64,000 nucleotides of DNA from Ursus arctos (GCF_023065955.2 NW_026623050.1:19488501-19552500); one strand, 5' to 3'. Shown: positions 11,546 to 23,517, counted from the first letter of the stretch. Program-made: numbers and translations. The notes: a model not told the origin generated them from the sequence alone.

Positions 11546-12424
11546 TTTATATAACGGGGGAAAGATCTGTCAGAGTCTCAAAGCACTCTCCTTCAGGGGT
11601 CATCCAAGGTTTAAACCCCTAGGCGAGGGTTCACAAATGCATGTGAATCTGTTCACTTCTCTCCCTTCTTCCTTGTCACTATGTCAGTCTAATACAAGGC
11701 TTCAAGGAATGCACTGCACCCTTTTTTAAAATGTGGTATGAATAGTAATTACTAGAGAAAATGAGGATTAAGAGTACCTCACAGAGTAGAGGGCATAGAC
11801 TTAAAAACTTTCATCTGGCAGGCTCTTGTGCACATTGATAGTAATGTTCTGACACTCCCTATTTGCCTTTAGAACGTTGTTAAAATTAATTGACTATGGA
11901 GTTGTACTTTGGACCATTGACCTAGAAAGACTCTGTGTTGTTATATAATTTGGGCTCCATAGTTCATCTTGTGACTAAAGCAGCTGAGCCCAACTTGTGA
12001 GCAACCTGTGATAAGGTCAGGTCAACAGAGAGGAGCCAGCTAGAACTTCCAGACGGGTAGCTGTTGGCAGCTTTTTGCTTTACTCCATGAACTCACCAAC
12101 TGCTGTAAAAGAAATAATCTAATTTAAGATGAAACAACTTGTCCCCAGCTTTACTCAATGAGTATGAGCCAAATTATTTTGTTTTTTAACATTTGACATT
12201 GACCACTTTGCAAGTGTGATAGACTGTAATTCATTTGAACACTATGGTGATAACTTATTGAATAAAACCAGGATAAATTATTTTACTGATTAAAAAAATA
12301 AAAGATGTACTTTCTGTGCAAAAGGAAGCACAGGAAAGGGGAAAATTGTGAAACAAAGTTGGTTTTGTGGAATTTTTTCTAGAAATTTATACTGAAAACT
12401 CTTGTAGTCTTTATCCTGGCAAGT
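11546..12424. other. Unassigned intronic sequence
   Basis: No gene or repeat family recognised. Confidence 0.4.
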
Positions 12425-12685
12425 ACAAATGTAGGTTTTGGAGTAATTTAGACCTAGGTCTGAGTTCAGGCTCTGCTACTTTCCATTAACTTCTTAGCTC
12501 TGATTTTTGAATAATTTATTAAACTCAGCAAGCCCTACTTTCCACATTTGTGAACAAGGAACAAAAATATCTACCCTGTAAGTTATTGTAAGGAGAAATA
12601 ATAAGACAGAGAGAGATGGGGGTGAGGGGGAATGGTTTCCTAGCACATAATAAATACTAAACAAATACTAGCCATTATGATAATC
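12425..12685 (+). repeat. MIR, sense
   Basis: 'taggttttggagtaatttag', 'gagttcaggctctgctactt', 'taagttattgtaaggagaaa' and 'tagcacataataaatactaa' appear in MIR order. It is moderately diverged, with an inserted GA/GGG-rich patch at about 12607-12632. Confidence 0.7.
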
Positions 12686-13403
12686 TCGAGGATTATAATT
12701 TAGTAAACAAGAAGTTGGAAATGATTTGTAATACCACCAAAATATCTAGATGCCTATAAGTGACTGAAATGTTTAATTGGTAATTCCAATTGACTGCAGA
12801 CATTGTGTTTGTCATCTTGGTATCCATAGAATTTGGTTGCCTGCCAATTGTTAAATCAGGACAGTCCTGTTCAGGGCACTGATTGTGTAACATATGTCTG
12901 TGTCTTCAAAGTCTTTATTAAGAGCAAACCTTGCTAGGCCCCAAGATAGCAGCCAGATGGTAGATTGGGTCCACAAGGATTCAGGTGGTTTCTAATTAAT
13001 AGTTCGTTAAAAAGAGTGTTTGGGATTCTTTTAAACACTGATTCTTAAATTAGGATTTGTGGCTGGTCTTAAGTCATATCCTGAAATTGCATCCACGTTT
13101 AGGAAGGGGTGGGATGGGAGAGAGGTGTCTAAGGCATTTGTCACATTCTCAGATGAATCTTTGAATAGAAAAGCAAAGTCACTGAAAATAAATGGGTTAA
13201 AAATTACTGTTTCACTTAAATAACCTAGGCCAAGATAAAATTATAATATGTAACACCCAGTCGACTTTCACCTGGCATTAGTAAAGTCTCCCATATCAGT
13301 GCTCCTCAAACTTCAGTTTCCCACTCGTCTCCTGGGAATCTTGTTAAAGCACAGATTTTGATTGAGCTGACCTTTGGGGGGGGGGGTGGGTTCTCTTAAT
13401 TTC
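12686..13403. other. Unassigned intronic sequence
   Basis: No gene or repeat recognised. A G-run (about 13377-13386) lies just before the SINE at 13404. Confidence 0.4.
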
Positions 13404-13610
13404 TTTTTTTTTTTTTTAAGATTTTTATTTATTTATTTATTCAACAGAGATAGAGACAGCCAGCGAGAGAGGGAACACAAGCAGGGGGAGTGGGAGAGGA
13501 AGAAGCAGGCTCATAGCGGAGGAGCCTGATGTGGGGCTCGATCCCATAACGCCAGGATCACGCCCTGAGCCGAAGGCAGACGCTTAAACGCTGTGCCACC
13601 CAGGCACCCC
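13404..13610 (-). mobile_element. SINEC, bear-type, antisense
   Basis: Poly-T, then AAGATTTTTATTTATTTATT, GACAGCCAGCGAGAGAGGGA, GATGTGGGGCTCGATCCCAT, and the reversed head GCCACCCAGGCACCCC. Target-site duplication is weak ('aatttct' against 'catttct'). Confidence 0.92.
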
Positions 13611-14036
13611 ATTTCTAACAAAATCTGAGATGATGCCAGACAGCTGGTTGGTGTGCCACACACTGAGTATAGCAAGGCTTCAGTGCTCTCGTTAATGTAA
13701 CGTGATACTTCTGGACATTCTGCCTTTTTACTACTGATCTTTGTTGTTTGCTACTGAGTTATCATGTGGGACCTCACCATTAGAGGAAGATTCTCAGACT
13801 GATTTTGTAGTTTTTCATCATATCATCTACTAAGCACAACTATTACCATTAATTTTTCTTCACACTTTCCCTGCACTATCTTCTCTTAACTTACAAATTC
13901 AAATATTTGCATATTGAACACCTTCTGAGAGTTCTTTACTCTTTTCATATTTATTGTTAAGGACTTCTCTCAAAGAAGTATTGTCTCTTTCTATTGCTCT
14001 TCACCCAAATACAGGTGTCAGGCCACCCTGACATTT
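13611..14036. other. Unassigned intronic sequence
   Basis: No gene or repeat recognised in this interval. Confidence 0.4.
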
Positions 14037-14274
14037 AAGAACATTGTGCTTAAAAGGGAGGGTAATCAGAAGGGGGAATGAAGCATGAGAGACTACTGAC
14101 TATGAGAAACAAACTGAGGGCTTCAGAGGGGAGGGGGGTGGGGGAATGGGATAGACTGGCGATGGGTAGTAAGGAGGGCATGTATTGCATGGTGCACTGG
14201 GTGTTATATGCAACTAATGAATCATCGAACTTTACATCAGAAACCAGGGATGTACTGTATGGTGACTAACGTAA

Positions 14275-14313
<39 letters not shown>

Positions 14314-14322
14314 ATTGTGCTT
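14037..14322 (+). mobile_element. Young 5'-truncated L1 3' end with 15-bp TSD
   Basis: The insert (14052-14307) contains the carnivore L1 3' UTR: GGGGAATGAAGCATGAGAGA, a G-rich tract at 14130-14146, GTGCACTGGGTGTTATATGC and CAGAAACCAGGGATGTACTG. An A-tail of about 30 nt follows. It is flanked by AAGAACATTGTGCTT at 14037-14051 and 14308-14322. The long pure A-tail and perfect duplication indicate recent insertion. It is the same subfamily as the antisense copies at 17.7 and 34.9 kb. Confidence 0.95.
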
Positions 14323-14847
14323 GACATAGTAGCCACAAAGACAATGAGAACACAAAGGCATGGTTACATCTTACTCATCTTGTTGACTGCCTGGACTATA
14401 CCAGAACTGGCTTTTTGCCCCATAAATTTATTTAGCCTCACTTAAAGTATTCTCATATTTAACATCGTTCTGATCTACCTCCTACTTGGTCTGCCTCAAA
14501 CCCTATTTCACACTTGTCATCTTTCTGGTTTACTTGTCAGCAATTTTCTGCTGATTTTCAAGTCTACCCTCACAAATCACTGGTTGTCAACTTATGTCGG
14601 TCCTTATTTTTTAGTAGACAAGAATGGTTTCTTACTAATTTCTACAGTGAGTAAAATCTCCCTAGAAAAATTGATTTCTTTCTTCTCCTATTTCCTACTT
14701 TCAGTCTTCCTTAACTTTATTTGAATGACAAGAGAGTAAAGCTGTACCTATGCACACTTCAAAGACTCTGGATGGAGCAGAGATTGAAAACACCTTAAAG
14801 GATCTCTCTGGCCTCCTTCTCTTACAGCAATAATAGTCAACCTATTT
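14323..14847. other. Unassigned intronic sequence
   Basis: No gene or confident repeat. Wording such as 'gcaattttctgctgattttc' is not diagnostic of any family. Confidence 0.4.
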
Positions 14848-14905
14848 CGTGGTTGTTTTTTTTTTTTTTTTTCTTTTTTCTTTTCTTTTTTTTTTTTTTT
14901 TTTCC
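14848..14905. repeat. T-rich tract, (T)n/(TTTTC)n
   Basis: About 58 nt made only of T and C, mostly T. No retroposon body follows it that would explain it as a tail. Confidence 0.85.
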
Positions 14906-15034
14906 ATTCTTCAACATTCCTCAGAGGTACAGAAACTCCATATGAGTAACAGGAATGTTGGTGTTTTTTAACAAGGGGAGATGGCAGTTTGCTTTCCCTC
15001 ATCCTATTGAGAATTATCAATATTACGCTTGTCC

Positions 15035-15271
15035 AGAAACAGACAACTTTTTTTTTTTTTTTAAAGATTTTATTTATTTATTTGACAGAGAGAGAGAGAC
15101 AGCCAGTGAGAGAGGGAACACAAGCAGGGGGAGTGGGAGAGGAAGAAGCAGGCTCACAGCGGAGGAGCCTGATGTGGGGCTCGATCCCGTAACGCTGGGA
15201 TCACGCCCTGAGCCGAAGGCAGACGCTTAACCGCTGTGCCACCCAGGTGCCCCTAGAAACAGACAACTTTT
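15035..15271 (-). mobile_element. Young SINEC, bear-type, antisense, perfect 17-bp TSD
   Basis: The element spans 15052-15254. Flanks AGAAACAGACAACTTTT at 15035-15051 and 15255-15271 are identical. The body has GACAGCCAGTGAGAGAGGGA and GATGTGGGGCTCGATCCCGT and ends in the reversed head GCCACCCAGGTGCCCC. Confidence 0.96.
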
Positions 15272-15499
15272 AAGTTATTCAAAGAAATAGCACATACGTA
15301 TTTGCGAAAATACTAGCTTTTAATGGATAATGTCTCGTACCTGAAAATAAAAATTCTATCCTGTATTTCATGTGACTAATAAATCGTTTTCCTGTTCTAA
15401 AAGCTATTTGTTAAGATTTAGGCACTTTGGCAACGACTACCAGAATACCACAGAGACATTTAAAGATGACTCAAGGATGCTTCCACTTTCCTGACATTA

Positions 15500-16200
15500 T
15501 AAAATAGCGTAATCATCATTCCAGGTGCCTAAGCTAAAAACTGGGAAGTCATAGTTGACTTCTTTCTTTCCTCAGCATCTAATTAGCAAATATATAGTAT
15601 AAGCTCTATATCTAAATTCTCTTCCATAATTTTCTTTTCTATGCTTCTTACCATTGTCCTTGTTTAGACACACATCTTTCCTGCTTCCACCTCCATTGAT
15701 AGGGTTCTTCCTTTGTAGATGCCTCCCTGACCACTGGATAAAGTCTAAATTCCTTAGCATAGCCTGGACCAATATCTTACTCTCTGTACCTGATTTTAGC
15801 CCTAGTGTTTAATGCCTCCCCCATACATAGACTATATGCCCTACCTGCATCCAATATTTGACATTTCTCTGAAATCCTCTTATAAGTTTCCACCTTAGGA
15901 CAATGTGCATAATGCCCCCCCCCCCCGCCCCAGCTTTTCCCTACTTGCCTTCCCCAGTAAAGACTCATGTATTCTTCCGAGTTCAATTTAAAAGTTACTT
16001 CTTACATTAAGTCTTCCCTGAGATTCTCAGAGAGAAATAAGTACTTCATCCCTATCCTCCTATAATACTTCCTATTATAACATTTGTTTTTGTGTTACAC
16101 GTCACAAATACAGGACTCACCATACCCCAAGCTCTTATTCTTCTTTGTTAAATCTCCCTACTCTCCCCTTTCTCTGACACTTACTAGAAATGCTCTGAAC
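15500..16200 (+). repeat. L2 LINE remnant, sense
   Basis: Pyrimidine-rich text in L2 3' order: 'aactgggaagtcatagttga', 'gactatatgccctacctgca', 'acattaagtcttccctgaga', 'acaaatacaggactcaccat'. It contains a C12 run at 15915-15926 followed by GCCCC. No coding frame. Confidence 0.55.
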
Positions 16201-16426
16201 CGATGAATGCACACATGAATATACATGAATATACACCTATGTTTATAAACAGGAAAAACATAGCTATGTGTCATTTCCAGTGCTCATTACCAGCCACAAT
16301 TCAGTACAATCACACAAGTCTGATTACCCAACAATTATTTTCACCACATGTTGTGGTTGTAGCAGTTCTAGGAACTGTTTAATAATCATAGATGTGGGGA
16401 AAAAAACCCTAAATACTTTCATTTAC

Positions 16427-16429
<3 letters not shown>

Positions 16430-16464
<35 letters not shown>
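16430..16464. repeat. (TG)17 microsatellite
   Basis: Uninterrupted TG dinucleotides. This explains the Val-Cys repeat peptide that the frame would give; it is not coding. Confidence 0.98.
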
Positions 16465-16465
<1 letters not shown>

Positions 16466-16917
16466 CCTCATGCATGTATGTGTGTGGTAAGAGAAGATGG
16501 TATGTTTACAATGGTATTCATGCTATACTTCCTTGATAAATTGTAAAATATTCCTTCTAATCATACCATTTATCAGCCCCCCCTCCCTTATTGTGTCATC
16601 TTCCTAATTTGTATTAACCTATCTTCACATGGAATTCCAAATCTAGATTAATGGACAACAAATGAAAACGAAACTACAACAAATGATCACTAATTCTTGG
16701 TGTTAATTATCGCAAAGGGACATCTGTATTCATTTAAATTTTCAGTGGCAGTTCACATGAGTCACCCAAAAACTGAGATAGGATTTCTGGATTAATATAT
16801 CAGTTTAGATGGGACAGTTTATTTGAGAGATCTTGTGTTCTGTTTGCCCCCACTCCCCCAAAATAAAGGCAAGAGTGAAGTTTATTTATTAGTCTTTAAG
16901 TTTCCCAGATTCATTGG
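16465..16917. other. Unassigned intronic sequence
   Basis: No gene or repeat recognised. Confidence 0.4.
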
Positions 16918-17012
16918 GCCAGTGTTTCTTAAAATATAGAGCTTAGCAGTCTGTTTTTTAAACAAGACCTCCAGGTGATTCTGATGCATGCTACAGTTTG
17001 AGACTATCATTT
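16918..17012 (-). repeat. MER5-like DNA-transposon fragment
   Basis: 'gggccagtgtttcttaaaat' ... 'ctccaggtgattctgatgca' ... 'gtttgagactatc' resembles one end of MER5-type non-autonomous hAT elements. It is short and diverged. Confidence 0.45.
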
Positions 17013-17630
17013 TTTTTTTTTAATTTATAAGAGAAAGAAGAATAGAAGGAAAATTAAAATTATAATTGAAAGGAGAAGAGAATTAAAAAATAATTCTCAA
17101 GGAAATGAAAAGAGAAAGTCTGAGTCAAGTCCATTAGCATGAAACTCAATAGGAGAAAAATGACAAGGAAGATACTGATAACTCAGCCAAGAAGGCATAC
17201 AACTCTTATGTCAAGAGAAGTACATGGAGTATTCAGTAATATAAAGGAAAATGAACCTCTGTTATAAACAAATGAAAACCTTGCTTATTTTGTTTAATCT
17301 TCTATTCAAAAGAAAAATAGAAACATTGCATTCATGTCAAGCCATTTTTCTTTTTTCTTTTTTGTCTTGGAGTCATATTCCAATGAGAGAAAATAAATTT
17401 TCTCTAATATTTACATCTTTCTTTAACTCTTTGTTACTTTGAATAGAATAAAACTCAATGCATTTTGAAAGAGTTAATGCTTTTTTGTACCATAAGGTTG
17501 CAAAACCAAACGTTATAGAAGGTGGACGACTGGCTTTACCATTTACTTATATTTTGTTGATCTTATCGGTCTGACTGTAACTGGTGATTTTGGTAAAACT
17601 TTGCCTAACAGTATTTTACATATTTAGCTC
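17013..17630. other. Unassigned intronic sequence with a purine-rich patch
   Basis: 17028-17120 is GA/A-rich low-complexity sequence. Nothing else is recognised. Confidence 0.4.
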
Positions 17631-18086
17631 TTCAGTGTGCTTTATTTATTTATTTATTTGATGCAGCAATCCCATTTCTCTTTTTTTTTTTAATGATTTT
17701 TTATTATGTTAGTCACCATACAGTACATCCCTGGTTTCCGATGTAAAGCTCGATGATTCATTAGTTGCGTATAACACCCAGTGCACCATGCAATACGTGC
17801 CCTCCTTACTACCCATCACTGGTCTATCCCATTCCCCCCACCCCCCTCCCCTCTGAAGCCCTCAGTTTGTTTCTCAGAGTCCATAGTCTCTCATGCTTCA
17901 TTCCCCCTTCTGATTACCCCCCCTTTCTTTATCCCTTTCTTCTCCTACCGATCTTCCTAGTTCTTATGTTCCATAGATGAGAGAAATTATATGATAGTTG
18001 TCTTTCTCTGCTTGACTTATTTCACTTAGCATTATCTCCTCCAGTGCCGTCCATGTTGCAGCAAATGTTGAGTTCAGTGTGCTTTA
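17631..18086 (-). mobile_element. 5'-truncated L1 3' end, antisense, 14-bp TSD, extra 3' tag
   Basis: TTCAGTGTGCTTTA occurs at 17631-17644 and 18073-18086. Read on the minus strand, the insert is L1 3' UTR (18072 to 17692), an A11 tail (17691-17681), a 21-nt non-L1 tag (17680-17660), and a second A-rich tail of AAATAAATAAATA type (17659-17641) that runs into the duplication. This is the layout of a 3' transduction. The L1 part is close to the 3' end of the copy at 34.9 kb. No coding sequence remains. Confidence 0.92.
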
Positions 18087-20439
18087 ATATATGTTTAACA
18101 GAGTAAACCTTTTCATGGTTTTTAAGTGGAATGCATGGTCTTACTAATGACATTCTCAATTATATGACATTGTGAACTCGGGTAAAAGACCATATTGACC
18201 GTGTTCAATCTTTAACATAAGCCTGGCAGCTATAGGTGCTTAATAAATAATTATTGAATGAAAATTCAAGGTCGATAAAAACCATATATATGCATGTGTG
18301 TGTAGGTTAACTACATAATTCAGAATGATTTTCACCTTGATTAGAGCCAGGGATTGCACTTTGCTAAAACTTTCTATATGGTTTTGGGAACATTCTGTAT
18401 TACAGTATATTCCTCACCACTACCAATTGTTCATATTGGTATTTGGAAATTAGCATAGTAATGCTTTAGTTCATCAGGATGCCTTTCATCAGATAAGCCT
18501 TTGAGATTCAATTGTTAACCAAATAACATAGACAATAATCTAATATATAATCTATTTTACATTAGCAAGCATAGCATACAAAACATATGGTAAAACTCTT
18601 GAGAGCCAAATTTTAGCCATCAAACAGATTTTCACAGGCTGGGGTTAATAAAAATCAACTATCGAGCTATATAATCTAAAATCTAAAAACATTCCATTAA
18701 ATCTCCCATGGCATTTAATGGGGAAATAGAAATCAGTGAGAGTAACTGTTGAAAACCAGGGCAAGAACAAGGTGGACAAATGTGTTTCAGCCCCACCTCC
18801 TTCTGCTTGTTCTTCTCCCCCTGTTCCTTCCTTCCTACTCCTACCTGCCCCTGCCCCTTCTTTACCATCTTCTTGCAGATACTGATAACACTCAGGGTAT
18901 ACTCAGGGCTTTCCAGCAGATTGAACTTACCAAAGTGTTTGGGACATCTTGGATAACCCTTCCAAAGATCTGAAATCAAAATAAGGAAGGAAATGCATTA
19001 AAATTAAAAATTGGAAGGGGTGAGAATGGTAAATAAACCCTGCTTACAGAGTAAGCTGGGAGTGGCCATGTGGGCACAAATATAAAAGGAAATAAAATGG
19101 AAACTAGAAATGAAGCTTATAAACCCTTTGCTTTTCCCCTTCCAAACATATCATTTCTCAGACATTTAGGGGATTCTTGCTTATCACTGTTAGTTCAAAT
19201 GACCTAAACTGGGAAGCAGGGAGCCCCTTTCACACATACAGTAAATGCCTTTCACAGTTTCCTCCTCTCTGGTGGCACTGCCCCCCCCCCCCCATTAAGT
19301 TGAAACTACATGTTTTGTATTTCTGGAGAAGACCAAGAGAGTGTAAACTGTGTGTGTAATTAATCTAGAACATGCTGACTAAAACACTTAGCTTCAAAAT
19401 AACAAGGAAAGAAAAATAGGCATTCAGGAGTGTTTGTAATGCTATTATTCATCTTAACCTTTAACCGTCTACTAACTCGCCTTATAATCTATTTCAGTAA
19501 AAGATAATTAAAATATGTTGACCTGAGTAATATAGTGCATTCCTTTGATAGAAATGAGGATATTAGAGTAAAACCTAATTAAATGGTCTGCCATTTTCTC
19601 TGGGTTCCCAGATCTCCAACTGAAAAAGTAATCACACAGCAAAAACAGATCTAAACTAACTTAGACTGTGGATGTGGCCTCACTAGACACATAAGCAGAT
19701 CCATTTGTCAGACACACCCCACGTGTGTTCCAAAATTAAGTTCGGTGGTTTTTAAGTCTGTCTTTTAACTTTAGCAAAATCCCAGGTAAATGGAAATGAG
19801 TCCCCCTGCAAAGCCCAGTGACTGGTTTTTTTAGAAGGAAGAGAGGAAGCATCACCAGTTCAGGTATTTTAAATTGTTACGTAGCCATATGTAAATAGAA
19901 GTAAGATTCTTTCTCTCTACCCAGACTCAGGCTCTAACAAGAAAATTCTAGTAGTATTTCCCATAACCCTGCAATTTGTTTGATATTGAAATAAAGAACA
20001 GTCCTGCACACCAACAACCCCATGGTTCAGATAAGCAACCTGGCCGTCTGAGCTCCTGTGAAACACTGAGCTTTGTCACATTTTTCTTTTACCATAGTAT
20101 TTGAATTTAAATTTTTTGTTGACTCAATTCAGGGTCCCTGTTTTCATGAGCATACCTGGCCTCTAACTGTTGAGATTCGTATGGGTCAAGAATCTTGTGA
20201 TTTTTTTTTTTTTCCCTGTCTGAATGTGAGTCCTCAGGAAAATATAAGGCAAGAGACTGTGTTCTCTCTCTCCCTTAGAGGGCATGTCTACTTCACTAGC
20301 TATCATTTCTTTGTATCTTAGGTGGGCATGAAGAATAAAATGATTTATTACCCTCAATAGCACCAAAATAACAAAAGGGAAACTCGCAGGCAGTTACCTA
20401 AAAAATAAAAAGTTTAAGACTAGCACATGAGCTATCTAT
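18087..20439. other. Mostly unassigned intronic sequence
   Basis: A possible MIR or L2 tail lies at 18225-18268 ('tgcttaataaataattattg'), and a C13 run at 19281-19293. Short open frames at 18683-18979 (-) and 20073-20321 (+) have no recognisable domain and no splice context. Otherwise nothing is identified. Confidence 0.45.
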
Positions 20440-21165
20440 GGCTGTGTAACAAATTGTCCAAAAACTTTGTGTATTAAACTAAAAATAAATACAGAGTATC
20501 TGTCATGGTTTCTGTAGGAGAGGAGGTTCTAGGCTGGGTTTCCTGTGAGGTCATGGTTAGGATGCTGTCTGGGGCTGCAATTATTGAAGGCTTGCTGGGC
20601 TGAAGAAGGTTTCCCCAGTGAGTCACTCACATGGCCCCCAAGTCCTTGTAGGCTCTTGGTGGGAGGCCTAAGTTATTCTCATTGTGGACCTCTTCACAAA
20701 CGGCTTGACTGCTCTCACAGGTGGCACCTAGCTTCTCCCAGAGTGAGCACTGCAAGAGAAGGGGTAGAAACTGCAATGTCTTTTCTTTTTTCTTTTCTTT
20801 TTTTTTTTAAAGATTTTATTTATTTATTCGACAGAGATAGAGACAGCCAGCGAGAGAGGGAACACAAGCAGGGGGAGTGGGAGAGGAAGAAGCAGGCTCA
20901 TAGCAGAAGAGCCTGATGTGGGGCTCGATCCCGTAACGCCAGGATCACGCCCTGAGCCGAAGGCAGACGCTTAACCGCTGTGCCACCCAGGCGCCCCTGC
21001 AGTGTCTTTTCTGATCGAGTGTGGGAAGTTAGGCTTCGTCACTTGAGCAACATCTTATTGGTCACACAGTTCAGCTTATTCAATGAGGGAGGGAGTGGAC
21101 AAGGACATAAGCTCCAGGAAGCAAGGATTACTAGTATCCTCCTGAAGCCTGGTGAGCACAATTAG
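20440..21165 (-). repeat. ERVL/MaLR-like LTR relic, antisense, split by a SINE
   Basis: 'ggctgtgtaacaaattgtcc' and 'ttctaggctgggtttcctgt' begin the relic. It resumes after the SINE with 'catcttattggtcacacagt' and 'aatgagggagggagtggaca'. This resembles the reverse complement of ancient mammalian LTRs of the ERVL group. It is a non-coding relic, and the subfamily is not assigned. Confidence 0.4.
20771..21012 (-). mobile_element. SINEC, bear-type, antisense, 16-bp TSD
   Basis: The element spans about 20787-20996. Flanks CTGCAATGTCTTTTCT (20771-20786) and CTGCAGTGTCTTTTCT (20997-21012) differ at one base. Body GACAGCCAGCGAGAGAGGGA and reversed head GCCACCCAGGCGCCCC. Confidence 0.95.
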
Positions 21166-21514
21166 TGTGTGCTTCTCTGATCACTTCTTTATATTAATAT
21201 AGTCTTCTATTAGGACGCATTTTTATTACTTGTTTGATTTTAAACAAAACTGGCAATCAACATGGATAAAACCAATGCTCTTCCTTCTCCTTTCCTGAGC
21301 CCCTTTCACTACCACAAGAAAGCAAGACAGCATGAACCAACTCTTGAAATTTTCTGAAGATAAATTCATTTCCAAGATGCTAGGGCTCCTGTTAACCCTT
21401 TCTAGTTTCCTAGCTAACTCCTTTGGGAAGGGAAATAGGGTTCACGGAGAGGAAATTAACCCCACACTATGAAGAAAGACGTTTGTTTGTCTCCTGCTTT
21501 CTCTTCATTGCACA

Positions 21515-21600
21515 GCAGTGGTTTTCAACTCTAGCTGTGCATTAGAACCACTGGGGTTAGAACCTAGACTTTTTAAGAACAATTCCAGGCTTTTAATCTT
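21515..21600 (+). repeat. MER5-like DNA-transposon end
   Basis: 'agcagtggttttcaactcta' then 'gtgcattagaaccactgggg' matches a terminal region of MER5/Charlie-type hAT elements. A possible matching other end is 'gaataccactgctct' at about 21825-21840, with a MIR between them. Confidence 0.5.
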
Positions 21601-21659
21601 ATTTAGCAACCACCTATTTAATCCTTATTAGGTACATCTCTAAATGATAGGCAAAAACT

Positions 21660-21800
21660 GATTTACTTGAACTTCAAAACAAGCCTCTGTGGTAGGAATT
21701 ATTATTGTCCCCATTTTATAGATGAAGAAATTGAGGCACACAGAGGTTAAGTATTTTGCCCAAAGTCACGCCTCAATTGAATGGAAGAGCCAAGACCCCA
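21660..21800 (-). repeat. MIR, antisense
   Basis: 'tattattgtccccattttat', 'gaagaaattgaggcacacag' and 'aagtattttgcccaaagtca' are the conserved antisense MIR core. Confidence 0.85.
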
Positions 21801-22019
21801 GGAAGTTTTAATATATATCCATGATTGAATACCACTGCTCTTAATGTTAATTAAATTTTGAAGGCCTTTGAGAATCTGATGAAATAGGCAGGCTGTATTA
21901 CCCAAAAATGCACGTAGCATATACCTCAAAAATGTGCATATTCCTTCCAGGAAAGTGTAGATGAGTACCTCACAGCTCATTTGTAGAGTTCTTCCAGCAA
22001 CCCTTGAAACTTTGCTTTG

Positions 22020-22205
22020 CTAGAGCACTGGTTTTCCTGGGATCAGCATCACTACCATTACCCAGGAAGTTGTGCGAAATGCAAACTCTCAGGCCCCACC
22101 CTGGAATACTAAATCAGAAACTCTAAGAATGGGTTCAGCAATCCCAGCTTTAACAAGACCTCAAAATGAAACCAATAGGTGCTAAAGTTTGAGAACTGCT
22201 CCTCT
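22020..22205 (+). repeat. MER5A-like hAT non-autonomous element
   Basis: Starts 'agagcactggttttcctggg', has 'aaactctcaggccccaccct' and 'aaatcagaaactctaagaat' inside, and ends 'aagtttgagaactgctcctc'. The ends form the imperfect inverted repeat expected of MER5A, and the length of about 185 bp fits the family. Confidence 0.75.
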
Positions 22206-22639
22206 AGAAGGCTGGTGTGTAGAAGCATGTAATCAACTATGACTGAACCTAGCGTCATGGTTCTGGACAGATACCTCATTACTCTTGTTCCACCATTATG
22301 TGAGTAGAAATTCTCTTCTGTTAAAACTTAATTTCTTTGGGAAAAAAATGATCACCAGAAGAAACTCAATCACTGGTATTCATTCAGGGATTCATTAATA
22401 CCAAAACATATGTCATTTATGCAATAGATACACCCTGAATCCTTGCTCTGTGTCAGAGATGCAAGGCTTGATACAACACACAAAATAAGCAAGAGTCCTG
22501 GTCACTGCCTCAAGGAACTTTTTACAGTAAGCAAATAATTACCCAAATAAATATGTAATTAGAAAATATAACCAGTGCTATGAATGAAAAGTGTGTCTAT
22601 GAGACATTTCGAACATACTTGTTAAAAATAAATGTCTAG

Positions 22640-23445
22640 AACTAAAACCCTCCTATCCAAATTATATTCTTATCCTGGCCTTTCCCATTTCAGCAGAAGA
22701 TGCCACCATTGGGTAGTGTTTGGACGTTATCTTGGATTCCTTTATTTCTCTTAGTCTCCCACCATCTCCAGACAAACAACACACACAAATCCATAAATAA
22801 ATGATAGCTGTTCTGCCTCCCAAACCTATCCATCTCTGTATACTTCCCTCCGTCTCTCCTACCTCCAACTAATTGTAGCCCCCCCCACACCCCCTTTGCT
22901 TCGATAGCCATAATAGCCCCCTAAATGATTTTCACTCTTTTCATTATGCTCACAGTTTCCAGATTGACCTGCACGAACTTAAATTAGATCTAGGCATCCT
23001 CTGGCATATAAAAGCTTCCAAAATCTGACCCTTTCAATAGACCAAATTCATTTTTTTTTTTTTTACCATGCTTCTAATGTCCTATGTAGTTTATCCATCC
23101 CTTCAACTTCATTTATTCACATTCCTCTCATCACTAGCCACACTGTCCTCACGCCTGTACTTGAACTGGGCCAAATTTGTTTCCACACCAGGACTTTCAT
23201 GCTTGTTCTTCCACCTATAAAGCTCTTCTCTACTCTCTATATGGCAGGCTCTTCCTCATCCTACAGATCTCATTTCCCATAACGTCTCTTTTCATAACCT
23301 GTCCTGATGATCCCATCTCTCACTACACTTCTACAAACCACTCCTTTTTCCCCCTCCAACACTTATTGTGTCTGAATCATTTAGCCTGGTTATTAATTCA
23401 CATGTTTACTAATTTTTTTCTGTTTGTTTTATAGCACAGTTTGGA
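22640..23445 (+). repeat. L2 LINE remnant, sense
   Basis: Long pyrimidine-rich stretch in L2 3' order: 'cttatcctggcctttcccat', 'ctagccacactgtcctcacg', 'aggctcttcctcatcctaca', 'ttcataacctgtcctgatga'. Non-coding. Confidence 0.6.
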
Positions 23446-23496
23446 GTGTTTGGGTCACAATCCAAAGTAAAAACTACATTTTTGCAATGACACAGT

Positions 23497-23517
23497 ACAC
23501 ACACACACACACACACA
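23497..23517. repeat. (AC)n microsatellite, short
   Basis: About ten AC units. Confidence 0.9.

Noticed and set aside
15052..15254. tRNA-like sequence at SINE heads
   Set aside because: The tRNA-Lys-derived heads of SINEC elements are retroposed and diverged. They are not functional tRNA genes.
16268..16546. Cys/Val-repeat peptide
   Set aside because: Produced by the (TG)17 microsatellite.
20545..20916. 123-codon plus-strand frame
   Set aside because: It spans an LTR relic and runs into an antisense SINE (Arg/Glu-rich end). It is a repeat artefact.
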